From Lotus japonicus (Eukaryota; Streptophyta; Magnoliopsida; Fabales; Fabaceae): a stretch of DNA of 64,000 bases. A program made the position numbers and the translations under genes. This document shows, piece after piece, positions 46,610-59,169 of this stretch. The stretch spans positions 79,036,732-79,100,731 of the forward strand of contig NC_080044.1 of NCBI RefSeq assembly GCF_012489685.1. The letters are read 5' to 3'. Each line of letters begins with the position of its first letter. Positions within the stretch are counted from its first letter, which is position 1. Below the pieces are notes generated by a model. That model did not search any database, was not told the origin of the DNA, and saw only the letters and a program-made list of their open reading frames with translations.

Positions 46610-49600
46610 GTCCCTGAAAGTCCCAAATTTTTTTGTCTCTGATATTTGATTCCCTTAGTTCTTAGGTAGCTTAATTGTAGAACGATTGTCTGCTATTGTT
46701 ATCTGGCTAATAGTAGAATTAGGACTATCAATTATTGTTAATATTGAATTTTCTCCATACATTTCGCTTTTTTTTGTGAACGAAAGTTTGTTGATCGAAA
46801 GATAATAGCATGTTTTATGTGCTTCTCCATTTAGGATCCATGAGTACTTGATGCATGTAAATGTTATCTCTGATTTTTTATTTTGTTCTCATATATGATT
46901 TAATGGGTTGGTTTAGCCTGATTTCTATCATGGGTTACATTATGCTACAGGTGGAAGAGCCCAATCATGCTCACGCGTCTCATCGGTTAAGTGCCAACCA
47001 AAGTTCGGCATCACTAGCCCCTCATTTTCTTGAGTGTTTTTTATATAGGTTTGTTTCTAAATTCATTCTTGAAATAATTCACTTTTTATGGTGCATGTCA
47101 TTTGGCACAAAAGTGTGCAGTTAGAGGACACATTAACCAAAATACCAAATGTCTATCCTCACAACCTTTCATGATTCAAGTGGGTTTCTTAGATCACATG
47201 CCTCAGCCAAAACATTTTCCAGTTGCTCAATTTTGGTTTTGGGCTGAATTGAGAGAGTATGTTGGTCATGGCTTCTCACATTTTTGTCTACCACCCATGT
47301 TTTTCTTATAAAAACTTGATTTCTGTTTTTATGAGTTTCTTAAAAAATTTGTGTATAGGAAAAATATGCTTTATGTATGACAATAAAGCATGGATTTGGA
47401 TTACATTCAACTTATGGATATGAAATAGCAAAATTACCATCCGTATATGGTTCAATTGTTGGTAGTGACTGATATGAGAACACATGTTGGGATATTAGGT
47501 TCAGATCAAGTTCCAGCTGAGCCTGGAGATAGAGAGCGTATTTGCTATAATGGAGCAGCATTGGAAGGACCTGAACCAGGTAATCATAATGGATATATTG
47601 CTTACAATTTATATTACATTAAACTTATGGATATGAAATAACCAAATTAATATTAGACCTGAGATCTACCTAAAAAGTGAATGTGAAGAAAAACAAACAA
47701 GACGGATTTTAGTGCCAGAAGCCTGCTATCATGCTTAATCTTTATGCCTATTTTGTGAACTGGATCATTTTGACTTTTTCGTTTAGCCATTTGCAACTGT
47801 AATTTTGTTTCTCTTTTGCTGCTATTGTAACATTTTTATTCATATCTCAAGGCTAAGCTTCTATATTGTGATATCACAGATACTTCTCTTGAAGCATAAA
47901 GGTGAGAAAATATGTGAGGCCTTTAGGCTGGCAGTGTTCTCATATGATCAATTACTTGGAGGTCAGCATCAGTATCTCTAATTACTGAATTAGTGCTAAA
48001 TACTATTTGTATTATCACTCAGTTTTTACGTCAAAGTAAGATGTGCATGATCTAGGAAATTAATGGAGTGCCAAAAATTAATAATGGTTATAATCTTGTC
48101 CCTTAGATGTTGGGGGTTACTTTACAAGCACAAGAAGCAGCTCTTGGAGTTAATTTCGATGAAATATACAAGAATCTCATCTCCATGTCATTGGAAAACT
48201 TGATTCAGATGTTTGGAAGCAAACACTGCTCTTTAACACAGAATTTTTTTATGCATGAGGGTTTGTCATGATACAAGAGTTGGGTGCTCAAAAGGGAACA
48301 AGTAGATCTTGGAATGGGAGGAAGTGAATATGAGGGGAATGCTATGTCATGTGTAAAAATGATTAAGAATGGAAATAAAGAATAATGGATGGAGAGAAAA
48401 TCTTTATATGATTCCAGATAAACATTTTGTTCCTTCTTTGGTTTATTTTTTGCATTCTAATTTCTTTAAAGCATTCTTTTAATCTTTTTATGCAAAGCTT
48501 TCTGCATTTTGTTGAGTATGTGTGACTCTAATGTTGTTCACTTCCTTTCGTTCTTTGCTTTAGTTTTTGGTGCTACACTTTCTTTAATGTTGTAGTTCAT
48601 TTGTTTCTTTCAGAGTCCTTTCTCTTCTGTTGATTTCTCTTTAGCCTCTTTTTGTCTTTCAATTTTTCTTTATAATTATTCTATCCTATTTTCAGGTAAT
48701 TAGTGGGTACTATGTTCAATTGCTTTGAGGACGGTGACAGTTTTGAAAGGTAAGCCCTGTAATGCAGTTATAGACCTCATCCCTATTCATAGTTGTTTGA
48801 TTCTTAGTTGTCTATTTGTGCATTGTATGTGTGTTGTGGTGTGACTTTCACTATGCACTATGCAGTACTTTCAGAAGTCTAAACCGAACAAAATCAGTGA
48901 AAAAAGTTATATAAATTTTTTTTTAGCTTTATAAATTATCTCTCTGTTAGTATCTGTTAATTAGACTACTTTTTACCAAGTAGCTAGGCTACCTCAGTAT
49001 GTGATCTAATTCTTGGGTTATGTAGGGGTTATAAAAAAGGAGACAGAATATAGATGATGTAAATTAGGTGATTTATTATTTGGGACATTAAGAGTCCAAC
49101 CAAGTGCCTCTCAATTTGAGGTTAAGGATGCTTTTAGACACCTTACTCTGCAGGTTTTATGCATATTCGTTGACTGAGGGTTCTTTTAATATTTACTATT
49201 GTTCCCATGCCCACCTGGATTGCTTTTCCATTTTCCATTTACTTGACTGAGGTTAAGTATGATTTAATGAAATTCTCTCCTTTCTTTTCTCTAATGCAGC
49301 TGATTACTTTGTCTCTTTAAAATTTGAGTGCTTGATGTTATTTGATCATTGGATTAATCTGAGAGGGGGATGCTATTTTTTAGAAGACAAAAACATTGAT
49401 TTTGGTGTTTTATTGTGTTTCAGTACCAAGGGAGCAAATGTGAGGTGCAGTTTCAGCAAATCTACAAATCTTATGATATGATATCCCCCTTCCCCATTTC
49501 TGGCGTGCTCCTCCTTTTTGCATCCCTATGACTATACACTCAACATGGCTCTTGACTAAATGCAAGGAAGTTACCTTCATACTGAAAAGAAGGCAGTTTC

Positions 49601-50328
49601 AGTTACAACTTAGCCAGCCACATAAACTAAAAAGCAGAAAAATTATGTAGGCTTTGGATGTCATGCTGACTTAGCATCTGGAGTATCTTCAGATGATGGG
49701 CATATGAAGCAAATCAAGTAACCAAATAACCAATTTGCATGTAAATCATCATTGTGTCCTATCCTATCCCTTTTCACTATTTGTTTTTTATATTTTAGAA
49801 CTTTTTAAACTGCCAAATAACTGGCTACTAAAAGACATGATAATTGCTATTTAAGTTTGTGTACAATATTTAGTGCAGAATATCCGACAATGGGACCCAT
49901 TCTTATGATTTTATTTTATTTTTATCTTTTATTCGTGATTAAATCAAGGAGTAACAACTCTTCCATTAAAATGCGAGTCTCTAATTGTAAGTTAAATGTC
50001 ATCTTCATCAGTGTTATTCATTTAAAGTCGATTAAACTCCTATAGATTGGAATATGACCTATCTCCCTTTTTTTACAGTGAAGAAAGCTTTTGGTGAAGA
50101 GATTTGAAAGCAATTTTCAATTTCTTGAGGTTATATCTGTAACTACGGGCTCTACACATTAAAGGGTCACTAATGTGTGCACGCAGTAAAATAAAATTCA
50201 AATTTATGATTTAAAATAAATTTAGTTATATTAATCTATAAAATAACTCTAAAAACACAAAATTAAAAAAGAATCATACTAAAAACAAAAATGAATATCC
50301 CCGTGCATCGCACGGGTAAAAGGACTAG

Positions 50329-50793
50329 TTTATTATAAATACACTAATTTCACTAATTTTAGTTCCTTCAATCTACAGTTAGATTTAGTATTGGTCTCTA
50401 CCATCTATTTTGTTTAGTTTGGATCTCTATTTTTCTACATGTAACTTTGGTTTCAACCTCCATTTTATATCATCTCATTGTTGACTATTGATGAGACTAA
50501 AAAGACTGTGTCACCATTGTCATATGTCAAGACTAATCATATATGACATATTTTACTTTCAAATTGGATCTAATTACAAAGTCTTTATAAAAAAAAAAAA
50601 ATCGATCTATAGAAGGTTATCGTTTTTCGATCTTTAAGAACTTTTTGCTACAAGTGCTAGCTAGTAGCTATATATCTAACTTGGCAGAAAAATAGGCATT
50701 ATAAGGTTACTATGGGCACGTGACAATGGGACTTGGTCATCTATTAATCATATCACCAGTTAATAGTGAATTTTTATAAAGTGTGGGTTGAAG
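50329..50793. other. Spacer right of the Helitron
   Basis: AT-rich sequence with no recognised gene. It separates the Helitron from the nested hAT elements. Confidence 0.4.
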
Positions 50794-51991
50794 CCAGGGA
50801 CCAGTGGCGGATCCAGGACCCGAGGTCAGGGGGTTTAAAATTTTCAAACGAACACATCAATAAAAATATAATTAAAAACAACTTTAATATGTTTATACTA
50901 ATAAATTATACAAGTCATAATTGTCCTTTACGTGATTTCATATTCTGAAATCGTTGACTAATAAGCTCGAAGTCAATGGTATTTAATACATAACTCTCAA
51001 TGTAAGTAACTAAACAATCGTTCATCCATGTATCTCTCATTCGGTTACGCAGCTTATTCTTCACAATATTCATAGCAACAAGCAAAATCAGCGCAAATTT
51101 CAAAAGAAGATAAACTTGTGGATAAACAACATGTTTTCCTTTTTCAACCAACTTCTCCGAAAGCTGTTGGAGTCCTTTCAAAGAGGTAAATTCATCATTC
51201 CTACGCATACCGATGATGTAGGAATCTAGTGCATCACCAGACACCAAGCACCACTAAATTAAATGGAGTGAATTCATTTTGATAAAAACTTGCAAATTCC
51301 AACACATTTGCCTTATTAAAAGCAGAGAATAATGATGCTTTGTTGTAATGCTATGGGTTTGACGTTGTGACTACCCAGTACTTACAAACACACTTCCTGC
51401 AATAAAGACACTGAGACACACATGTGTGTGAGAAAGTGGGATAAGTGAGTTTGAGTTTGGTGCAAATATGTGCAAAATTTAAACTATTAGTACAATTTAA
51501 AATTTTCAGGGGGTTCAAAAAAGAATTTATATAAAGGGGTAAAATTTATATAGTGGGGTAAGTGTGCTCTATTTTTTTTTCCAGGGGTTCAAGTGAACCC
51601 CTCATCACCATGTAGGTCCGCCTCTGCCAGGGACCTATCCCTGTGTAGTGTTACGAGGGCACTTGCCCTTACTTAAATTTTGAAAAAACATTAGAAAAAA
51701 AAATTGAGTAGTAAAAGTATGTGATTTTTTATGGCCCCTTTGATTAAAAATGTCATCACTTATGTCTCACATTGTTAAATGCACTCACTTATGTCCCACA
51801 TTGCTAAATGTCCTCACTTAAGTAGTAAAAGTATATGGTTTTTTATGGCTCATTTGGTAAAAAATGCTCTCACTTGTGTCCCTTTAGGTAAAAAAATTCA
51901 TCACTTCTAATAGTATATGTTAATTTTTTTTGTTGCGAATTTGTATGAATATTTTGCCCTCACTACATCAATTTTCTGAATCCGTCACTGA
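50788..51991. mobile_element. Older hAT-like element interrupted by the Tip100-like copy
   Basis: The sequence that resumes at 51635 (CTATCCCTGTGTAGTG, then GAGGGCACTTGCCC) ends at about 51991. Its right terminus reads inward CAGTGACGGATTCAG, followed by TGATGTAGTGAGGGCA. This is a hAT-type end. TTGAAGCC (left) and TTGAAACC (right) may be its worn 8-bp duplication. The left terminal repeat itself is not preserved. Confidence 0.5.
50802..51626 (-). mobile_element. hAT (Tip100-like) element with decayed transposase
   Basis: Termini CAGTGGCGGATCC and, read inward from the right, CAGAGGCGGACC. An exact 8-bp duplication CCAGGGAC flanks it (50794-50801 and 51627-51634), diagnostic for hAT. The minus strand at 51247-50915 encodes the C-terminal part of a hAT transposase: VYPQVYLLLKFALILLVAMN, then NIVKNKLRNRMRDTWMNDCL. 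The family dimerisation stretch normally reads with an ERAFS core before MNIVKN; here it is deleted in frame. The copy is therefore internally deleted and non-functional. Confidence 0.88.
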
Positions 51992-53527
51992 TTGAAACCA
52001 AAGTTATATGTAAATGTAGGGATCAAAACCATAAAATTAGATGGTAGGAACATCAATTAGGGAGCATGCATCAATTACTCATTCAGGGGGAACATGTTAG
52101 GAGCAAGGTATGGTGTTGTAGGTGATTTCGGTGATGACGAGGTGTTAAAAAATGGTCATTGTGGTGGAGGGATATTGGGAGAGCATCAATTACTCATTTA
52201 GGGGATAATTGGTTTAATAAAAATTTTGTCTTAGAACTCAGTAATTATTCCTTGTCCCATCTGCCATGGTGGTTGTGAAACCTGCTCTATCTTGGAAAGA
52301 GTTATGGTCGTAGTTTAGTTTTGGCTTAGGTGTGGACTTGGTTTCATGTTTTCTCGTCCATTAGTCGTTAGTCCCATTAGTATATGTAATCTTCTTATTT
52401 GTCTAACATGTTAGTCTTGTATACAAGTTAAGGTATCCTTGTCATTGCAATTTTTAAGCTAATAAAATAAAGTGAGTGGGTCTTGAAATCAAAATAAACA
52501 ATTTGAATGGGTGATTCAAATCAAATCTAGTGTTTTCATAAGAAAATAAAAGACCAAGAACATCAAATCTGCAGTGCCAGATTCAGCATGATACCTCTAG
52601 AATCTGGCATAGGATTAGGTCACGCTACAAAAACTGCCAAATAACAGCAAGCACAACAGTTTCATTATGCTCTGTTTGCCAACACAAAAACCCTCTAGTA
52701 GTCTCTTTCTCATACTGATATCACTATTTTTTTTTCTCTGAATTTCTCATTTCCACCTCACATCTTTTTCTATTGGGATACGAGGTGGTGGTGCCAACTA
52801 TGTCTAGTTCCATCATTTTTCTCATTATTTAAATGCCGAGGCATAACATGCATCATCAATAGCTTTCATAATGCCACATTGGTCCACCCTCTCTGGTCCA
52901 CATTGACGTGATAGCCCTGTCGTTTTTAGTCTCTGTAGTGTTCAAAAGAAGAAAAAGGGAACATACTCTACCACTGTATTATTGTTATATACTACTTTTT
53001 TAAACCTGTTTATACAAATATGATATGGTAAAGCAGGGATATGAACCAACGTAACACCCACCTCTTCCTCTCTTGTGCTTTTTCTCTTCTTTTCATGGCA
53101 TACTCACTGCAAAAGTGAAAGGGAAAAAAACACCCAATTTGAATGCAACATCAAAGAGACAAGGTGGGGGTCCTCTATGGGAACTTTTTCTTTCTTGTTC
53201 AAAACCATATTCAACCAAAGATGTATGTTCAATTCAATTCTACTATTCAATCTTTTGACTGTCTCTGTACACTTATTAACCCCTCAATTTGAATCTCACC
53301 ATAACCTTATATACCCCTTTTCCACACCCCACAATGGTCCACATTCACAGCAAAAAGCAATTGAAAAAGAAGGGGTGAAACAAAAAACTAGCATCTGGTC
53401 TCAATTTTCTAATGGCTATGAGAAAAATTAGCCATCAAAGTTCCACTCTTGTGGACTTTAATTTAACGCCAAAGAGTTGGTCCTGGAGCACTTCCAAATT
53501 CCAATGGTATTTTGTCACCAAGCTTCT
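51992..53527. other. Intergenic and PIP5K 3' flank
   Basis: AT-rich spacer. The last few hundred bases should contain the 3' UTR of the minus-strand PIP5K gene. No other feature recognised. Confidence 0.4.
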
Positions 53528-56500
53528 TCATTTGTCCTCTACAAAGATTCTGTGTATGAAATCCCTGAACCTTTTGGAGTATAGCTTTGGATCAACGGCT
53601 GAGATGGAGGTGGGGTCCACTTGTAGTGACTTGTATGCATGTTCTATCTTTTTGCCAATATCATAGCCTTGGAGAATGTCAATGATACCAAAGTAGAGGA
53701 TTACATCAGAGATCTCACTGCTATTCTCTGAAAGGGTAGAATTGCCACTTCCACTACCAGATACTCTTTCAGCTCTGGCAGGCATGTTCATTCCCAGCTT
53801 GATTAGAGGTCCCCTGGAATACCAAAAATCACATGAATTTGCATAATTAGGAACAAGATAATTTATGGCGTGTTTGGATTGACAGTGTGTGCATAATTCA
53901 AAGCACGGTAACTCCAGAAGCTACACTTAATACTTCTTTGCTGTAATGATTATGAGACTTTCAACCACAGAACCAAACACACACTCGCTCTAGTGACTGG
54001 ATCTTAAAAGTGTAAAACTTGCACTTGAGTTTGAAAATGATTACGGACAATGAAAATATTCACATATTACTGGCACTCAAATACATCTTCCAAGTTTAAA
54101 GTCACAGTAAACTCCACTGGCACAACAAAATCCTTGTCATAGAAAGCACTGCCCTTACCTAAAAAATCAAAATGACCCCACCAGCACTACTTAAAATGTC
54201 AACACAACAACCTCCAATTTTGTTTCAAGTCACTTTCGGTGCACCTCAATGCTCAAACAAGATAACTATGTCACCCCTAAATCATAGATGGATAGGACTA
54301 GAAAATGGCAAATCATGGGCCATATTGTTATTTCAAAATAGAAAGCATTTGGCCTCTGCTTGTTTCAGAACCGGGTTTACACTCCATAAATCATTAAATC
54401 TCAAGGACACAGCACATGCATAGAAGTGGAAGCAATTGCCACCGACGGGTACAAACAAGAGAATTGTGTCAAAAGACAAAAATTCTATCCCTTTATAAGT
54501 CATTTTAGTGGTAATTAGTGACTGAGAAATTGTTGTGCAATTAAAGGAATCCAAATTCTCCTATTAGACTATATTTTTACATGAAATGCTAGGCTAGAAT
54601 TTAAAGTTTAAGCTAGAAAAAGAACTAATAGAAGCGCAGGAAGATTTCTAAATCTTCAAATATGTTTTCTAATGAATAATGAATGAAAAATGCTAGGAGA
54701 TTGAGAACAATCTTGAAATGGTTAATTGCACATTTGCAACAAGCAGGAACCTCAAATACCAACAACAGAGAGAAAAGAGCATACCGGCATAAGTGCATCT
54801 CATCATCATGCAAGTCTCTCTTGCCTGAACTTTTCATTCCGTCAGCTGAGTGATCATTACGAAAATGAAGGCCAATCAGAAGACTGTAGTCCATGATTCC
54901 CTCGGCTTCCAGGAACTCGCAGTCTCTATCAAGTTGCCTGAGCATAAGCAATTACACAAGATCAACTCTCTGAGAACAGAGAGAAAAATATTGTAAGTAA
55001 AAAAATGTGTAATGCCAATTAGTAAGTTCTGTACCATTTAAGCTCTTGAAACCAAGACTGTTCCAGGCGAAAGACAAAATTAAGATCAAGGTCTTTGAGA
55101 GTGGTGGTCTCGTCAATCTGCTCCTGGGGTTTATCTGTTGTTCGACCATGAGAAGAACCTTTGAGGTCGAACCTCCTATGGATCCGATACTCCGAACAGA
55201 ACACATTGCCCATCACAATAAACCTGGTCTGTTTTCCCCCAAAAAAGATATTACAAGATTACATTACATTTAGTCCGCATTTAGGTGGTAATCACTTTAC
55301 TTGCGGAAGACTCAAATTCAGAATCATACCTTTTGACCTCCAACAGGCTTGACACAATGAACCCCCAGGAATGCTGTTACCAAGGTGTTCTTGTATTGAC
55401 AAACATGTTGGTAGTAGCTTGGAAGCATCCTGATCAGCACCTGACATGAACACCAACTAATTATTATTGAGTACCCAGAAATGAACATGGTGGCCCAAGC
55501 TGAAAGTGATATTTCACCTTACTTGTTACCATGTTCATAATTTTCTCTTCAAAATTAATGCATTCTAACTTCCAAGTCTAGAAAGATAGAAAAGTTACAG
55601 CTAACAAACCTTGACTTCAGACTTCTTCACTGTCTTGATTATGAACCGGTCATCTTGAGTGAGGTAAAAGATGCTTCCACTCTTGCCAGGAGAAGACATT
55701 TCTCTGAGTGTGTCACTTCCACAAATAGCAAGCATGTAATCCGTAGGATCTATGGCAAATAATTCCCTTAGATGTCTAAATATCCAACCCAGCAACAAAC
55801 CAGTAACCACCAAGATACAGGCACAACACAATTAGTATTAGTATACACAACCAAATCTTTCCTTACTTAGAAATGAAAAAGAAAGAAAAAACATCAATCA
55901 ATGCAACAAAGCAAGTTGTTAACACCTGAACACCATGGGACAGTAATCCTTCCACCTAAAGTCCAAAGACTGGTATGGAGGTGGAAACTTGGTACCTTCC
56001 TGCGGCAACCTTGTCCAGAATTTCTCTCTGGGATCGAAATCCCCGGGCTTAAGCTCTCGCATAATAGAAACATACTTGCCAACAGTGAACCTGTAAGAAA
56101 AAACACCCCAGCAAACAATGCATCAAACATCAATGTCTTATTAGCATGTTTAGAAATTCTTCTACAATTGATTCTAAAGCTATAATCAATTATTGGGAGA
56201 AGCTATAATCAATTATGCCTAGGAAGCAACCAAAAGCAATACCTGATACCCTGTTGGAGACTGAGCATGAGATCATAGTTCTTGTGTCCCTTGGAAACAG
56301 TTTGACCTGGCTTCTTGACATCACCATCAACAGACCAACAAGGAGTCTTGTGCAACACACCATAACCTTCTCCACTGTTTTCTGATTCACTACCATCCTT
56401 GTAAAACATAGAAGCTTCCACATTGTCAACAATGTCACAGACAATGTCCCCAGCTTCTCCATCAAGTTCCCAAATGCAAATCCTGGGAAAACTCACACTC

Positions 56501-57330
56501 CTTGAACCATCCACCGAAGACCTCTTCCTCGCCGCCGCCATCACCTGACACTGCTTCTCCTCCTCCCCCTCCACCACATTCACCAGCTCCTTCCCCAAAC
56601 CCCCACCACACCAAGTGAAAACTCCCTTCCCTTTAGGCACCCCATTCTCCCAACACCCTTCATAACGATTCCCATTCGCCCAAACCAAAACCCCATTTCC
56701 CCAAATAGCACCACACTTCCACTCTCCTACATACTCATTCCCATTCTTCCACACATACCTTCCTTCACCATCTTGCAGGTTGCACCTCCACCACCCTTCA
56801 TACACATCCCCATTAGCATACCGCTTCTCCCCTAACCCATGCTTCCGGTCAGCAAGCCACGACCCACGGTACATATCACCGTCGACGCCGATGAAGGACC
56901 CGAACCCTTCCATCCGACCCGATTTGAACTCCCCCTCGTAGGTAGCTCCAGAAGGCCACGAGAATCTCCCCTTCCCGCACGCTTTCCCTTTCCTCCACTC
57001 CCCCTCATACATGCACCCATCGGACCAGAGGTACTTCCCGGTACCGTGCGGCGCGTTCCCCGACAGCGTTCCGGTGTAGATGTCGCCGTTCGGAAGGGCC
57101 TTCTCCGCGGCGGAGGAGGGAGGTGAGACGGCGGGGCTGACGCGGCGAGGTTGGGTTCTGTTCCGTGAGGGCGCCGGACACGGAGACGGGACGATGAGGT
57201 AGTTGTCGGCGGTGGGTCCTGCTCGGTGCTTGTGGCGTGGTTGGGATTTTTTCTTCTTGGGTGCTTGGGGGTTTGGGTGAAGGAGAATGTCTTGGTGGGA
57301 GACGGAGAGTGTGAGGAGCGTCTCTTGCAT
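53528..57330 (-). CDS. PIP5K: Phosphatidylinositol 4-phosphate 5-kinase with MORN repeats
   Basis: Converts PI4P to PI(4,5)P2, mainly at the plasma membrane, where it steers endocytosis and polar growth. Seven exons join in phase: 57330-56243, 56090-55926, 55775-55610, 55440-55330, 55228-55035, 54937-54785 and 53813-53528. They give 720 residues. After a basic, proline-rich N-terminus, seven MORN repeats run from about 83 to 246 (pattern YEGEWxxGxxxGxGxxxWxxG). The kinase domain starts near 355. Seen are [40 protein letters not shown] (ATP-binding Lys), [45 protein letters not shown] and [17 protein letters not shown]. This is the plant-specific MORN (type B) subfamily. The segment between HFRND and NMPARAERV is shorter than I recall for many relatives, which may be a real subfamily trait. 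Confidence 0.95.
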
Positions 57331-57639
57331 GGTTTGAGTGATTCTTCACCGGGGATGTAGTGTTGCCGGAGAGTGAAGCGACGGCGGTGGTAGCTGCATC
57401 TCCGGCGGAAATGAAGAGACACGAGAGAGAGTGAAGAAGAGAGAGGAAAGTAGAAAACAGTGGTTGGGTGGAATTGGAAATATTTTAAGAGCGCGGCACA
57501 GAGATAGAGGAGCGCGCTCGACAAATGAAAAAGCAGAGGGAAGGTGTTTTTTTTTCTACCAAAAATTTGGGCGAGTTCGATTTCGGTCATTGGTCACGCG
57601 AGTCATGATACGCTTCCGATACTATAGGTTACTTATAGG
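57331..57639 (-). promoter_or_regulatory. PIP5K 5' UTR and promoter region
   Basis: Directly upstream of the PIP5K ATG on the minus strand. It has pyrimidine-rich leader sequence, consistent with a plant 5' UTR. The start site is not determined. Confidence 0.4.
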
Positions 57640-57742
57640 TTTTTAGATTGTTCATCGATACAAACATTCACACTAGTAGCGGAAATCGAACACATAATCT
57701 TCCGAGACGAAATAGTATATCGTTACCAACTGAACCGACTGT
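57640..57742 (-). mobile_element. Probable tRNA-related SINE fragment
   Basis: Read on the minus strand, GTCGGTTCAGTTGGTAACG resembles box A and GTTCGATTTCCGC resembles box B, about 40 bp apart. A T-run lies next to its 5' side at 57746-57763. No clean target-site duplication or tail was found, so the ends are uncertain. Confidence 0.5.
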
Positions 57743-57960
57743 ATGTGTTTTTTTTTTTTTTTTTAATTCCACCACCACTCCCAATTACTATGTACTAATT
57801 CTTATTCCACGTGATTTTTGGTACCACCAATATGTATTTTCTTCTAGGCAACAAATCTTCAATGTCATAATCATTCATGTATGTATGGACTGTATGAATG
57901 TTGTTAATATTATTCTTTTAATGTCAGAAACTATAATGAAATTGTGAAAGTTATTGAAAT

Positions 57961-59160
57961 GGCTTAATTGCACTTTTCGCCCTTGATTTATCACTATTGT
58001 GCGATTTTGGTCCCCTCATTTTAAAACGAGCGATTTGCATCCCACATGTTTTTACCGTCAACAATTTTGGTCCTTCTGTTACTGTTCCGTCCAAAATTTG
58101 ACAGAAATGAGTGATTTGAACTTTATTAAATTAGTTGGCACCAAAAAAAAATTCCAAGTAGATAATTAGTATACACATCATTTTTATTTTACAAATAATA
58201 CATTATAACCCCAAAAAAAATTAAAAACAAAATCCCCAAACCCTGATTCCTATCATCTTCAACTTTCAGCCCCCACCACCATCTTCAACCTCCAGCCCCC
58301 CACTCGCATGCCACCACCACAACGTCCCCTCCGGCCACCATGCCCCCTCCCTCCAACCCTCCAAACGGCGAACTAGACCACAACAATCCCTCATCCTCCG
58401 CCTTCATAGCCTCATCCCCAACTTGCTCCGATCTCAATGACCCTTAACAACCCCTCAATTCCTCACCTCACACCGCGAGTCAAACCACCTTGTGCCACCG
58501 AGTATGGCCGCGACCCAGCGTTTTGCAGATCGATGGAGGCGAAGAAAACAGAACAATAAGCAAAGTAATTGTGTGTTTAAGCTTTTGGCTGAGGTTTGAT
58601 TTCTGGGTTTTTTTGAGTTAAAAGTGAGGGAAGAAACTGAACAATAAACAAATAACTCAAAAACTAAACTGATTGTGTTGTTGGGTGGCTAAGTAACTCA
58701 AAAACCAACTCAATTTCACACTCTTCTTGTTATGTTTTTGTTAAAAAAGAAACTTTGATGAATCAATTGGGTTGGTTACGTTGTTGAATGAGCAGATTTT
58801 AGCCTAATAAGAAGAAGACTGATGGTAGTGGGATGGTGAGAGATGGCGGTGAGAGGGAAGAAGAAGATGGTGGTTGAGAAAGGAGGAAGAAGAACTGAAG
58901 AAGCGATTGGGATTTTTTTTTGTTTTAATTTATTAATTGAAATACAAAAGTGATTTGGATAATAATTATGTATGTGGATCTATGTTTTAGGTGTCATGTC
59001 AATCAATGAAGTCCACATCATCCAATTTAGATGGAATATTGACAGAAGGACTAAAAGTGTTGACGGTAAAAACATGTGGGGTGGAAATTGCTCGTTTTAA
59101 AATAAGGGGACCCAAATCGCACAATCGTGATACATCAGGGACGAAAAGTGGAATTAAGCC
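57961..59160. mobile_element. Mutator-like element, 1200 bp
   Basis: Terminal inverted repeats of roughly 150 bp begin GGCTTAATTGCACTTTTCG (left) and GGCTTAATTCCACTTTTCG (right, inward). Both contain TTTTAAAACGAGC and ACATGTTTTTACCGTCAACA. An exact 9-bp duplication TATTGAAAT flanks it (57952-57960 and 59161-59169). The interior includes a clearly GC-richer stretch (about 58255-58540) that may be acquired host sequence, but I cannot name a source. No transposase is seen. Confidence 0.92.
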
Positions 59161-59169
59161 TATTGAAAT

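Noticed and set aside
56832..57590. Proline/arginine-rich proteins in other frames of the first PIP5K exon
   Set aside because: They are out-of-frame shadows of the GC-rich MORN-coding exon and show no family pattern.
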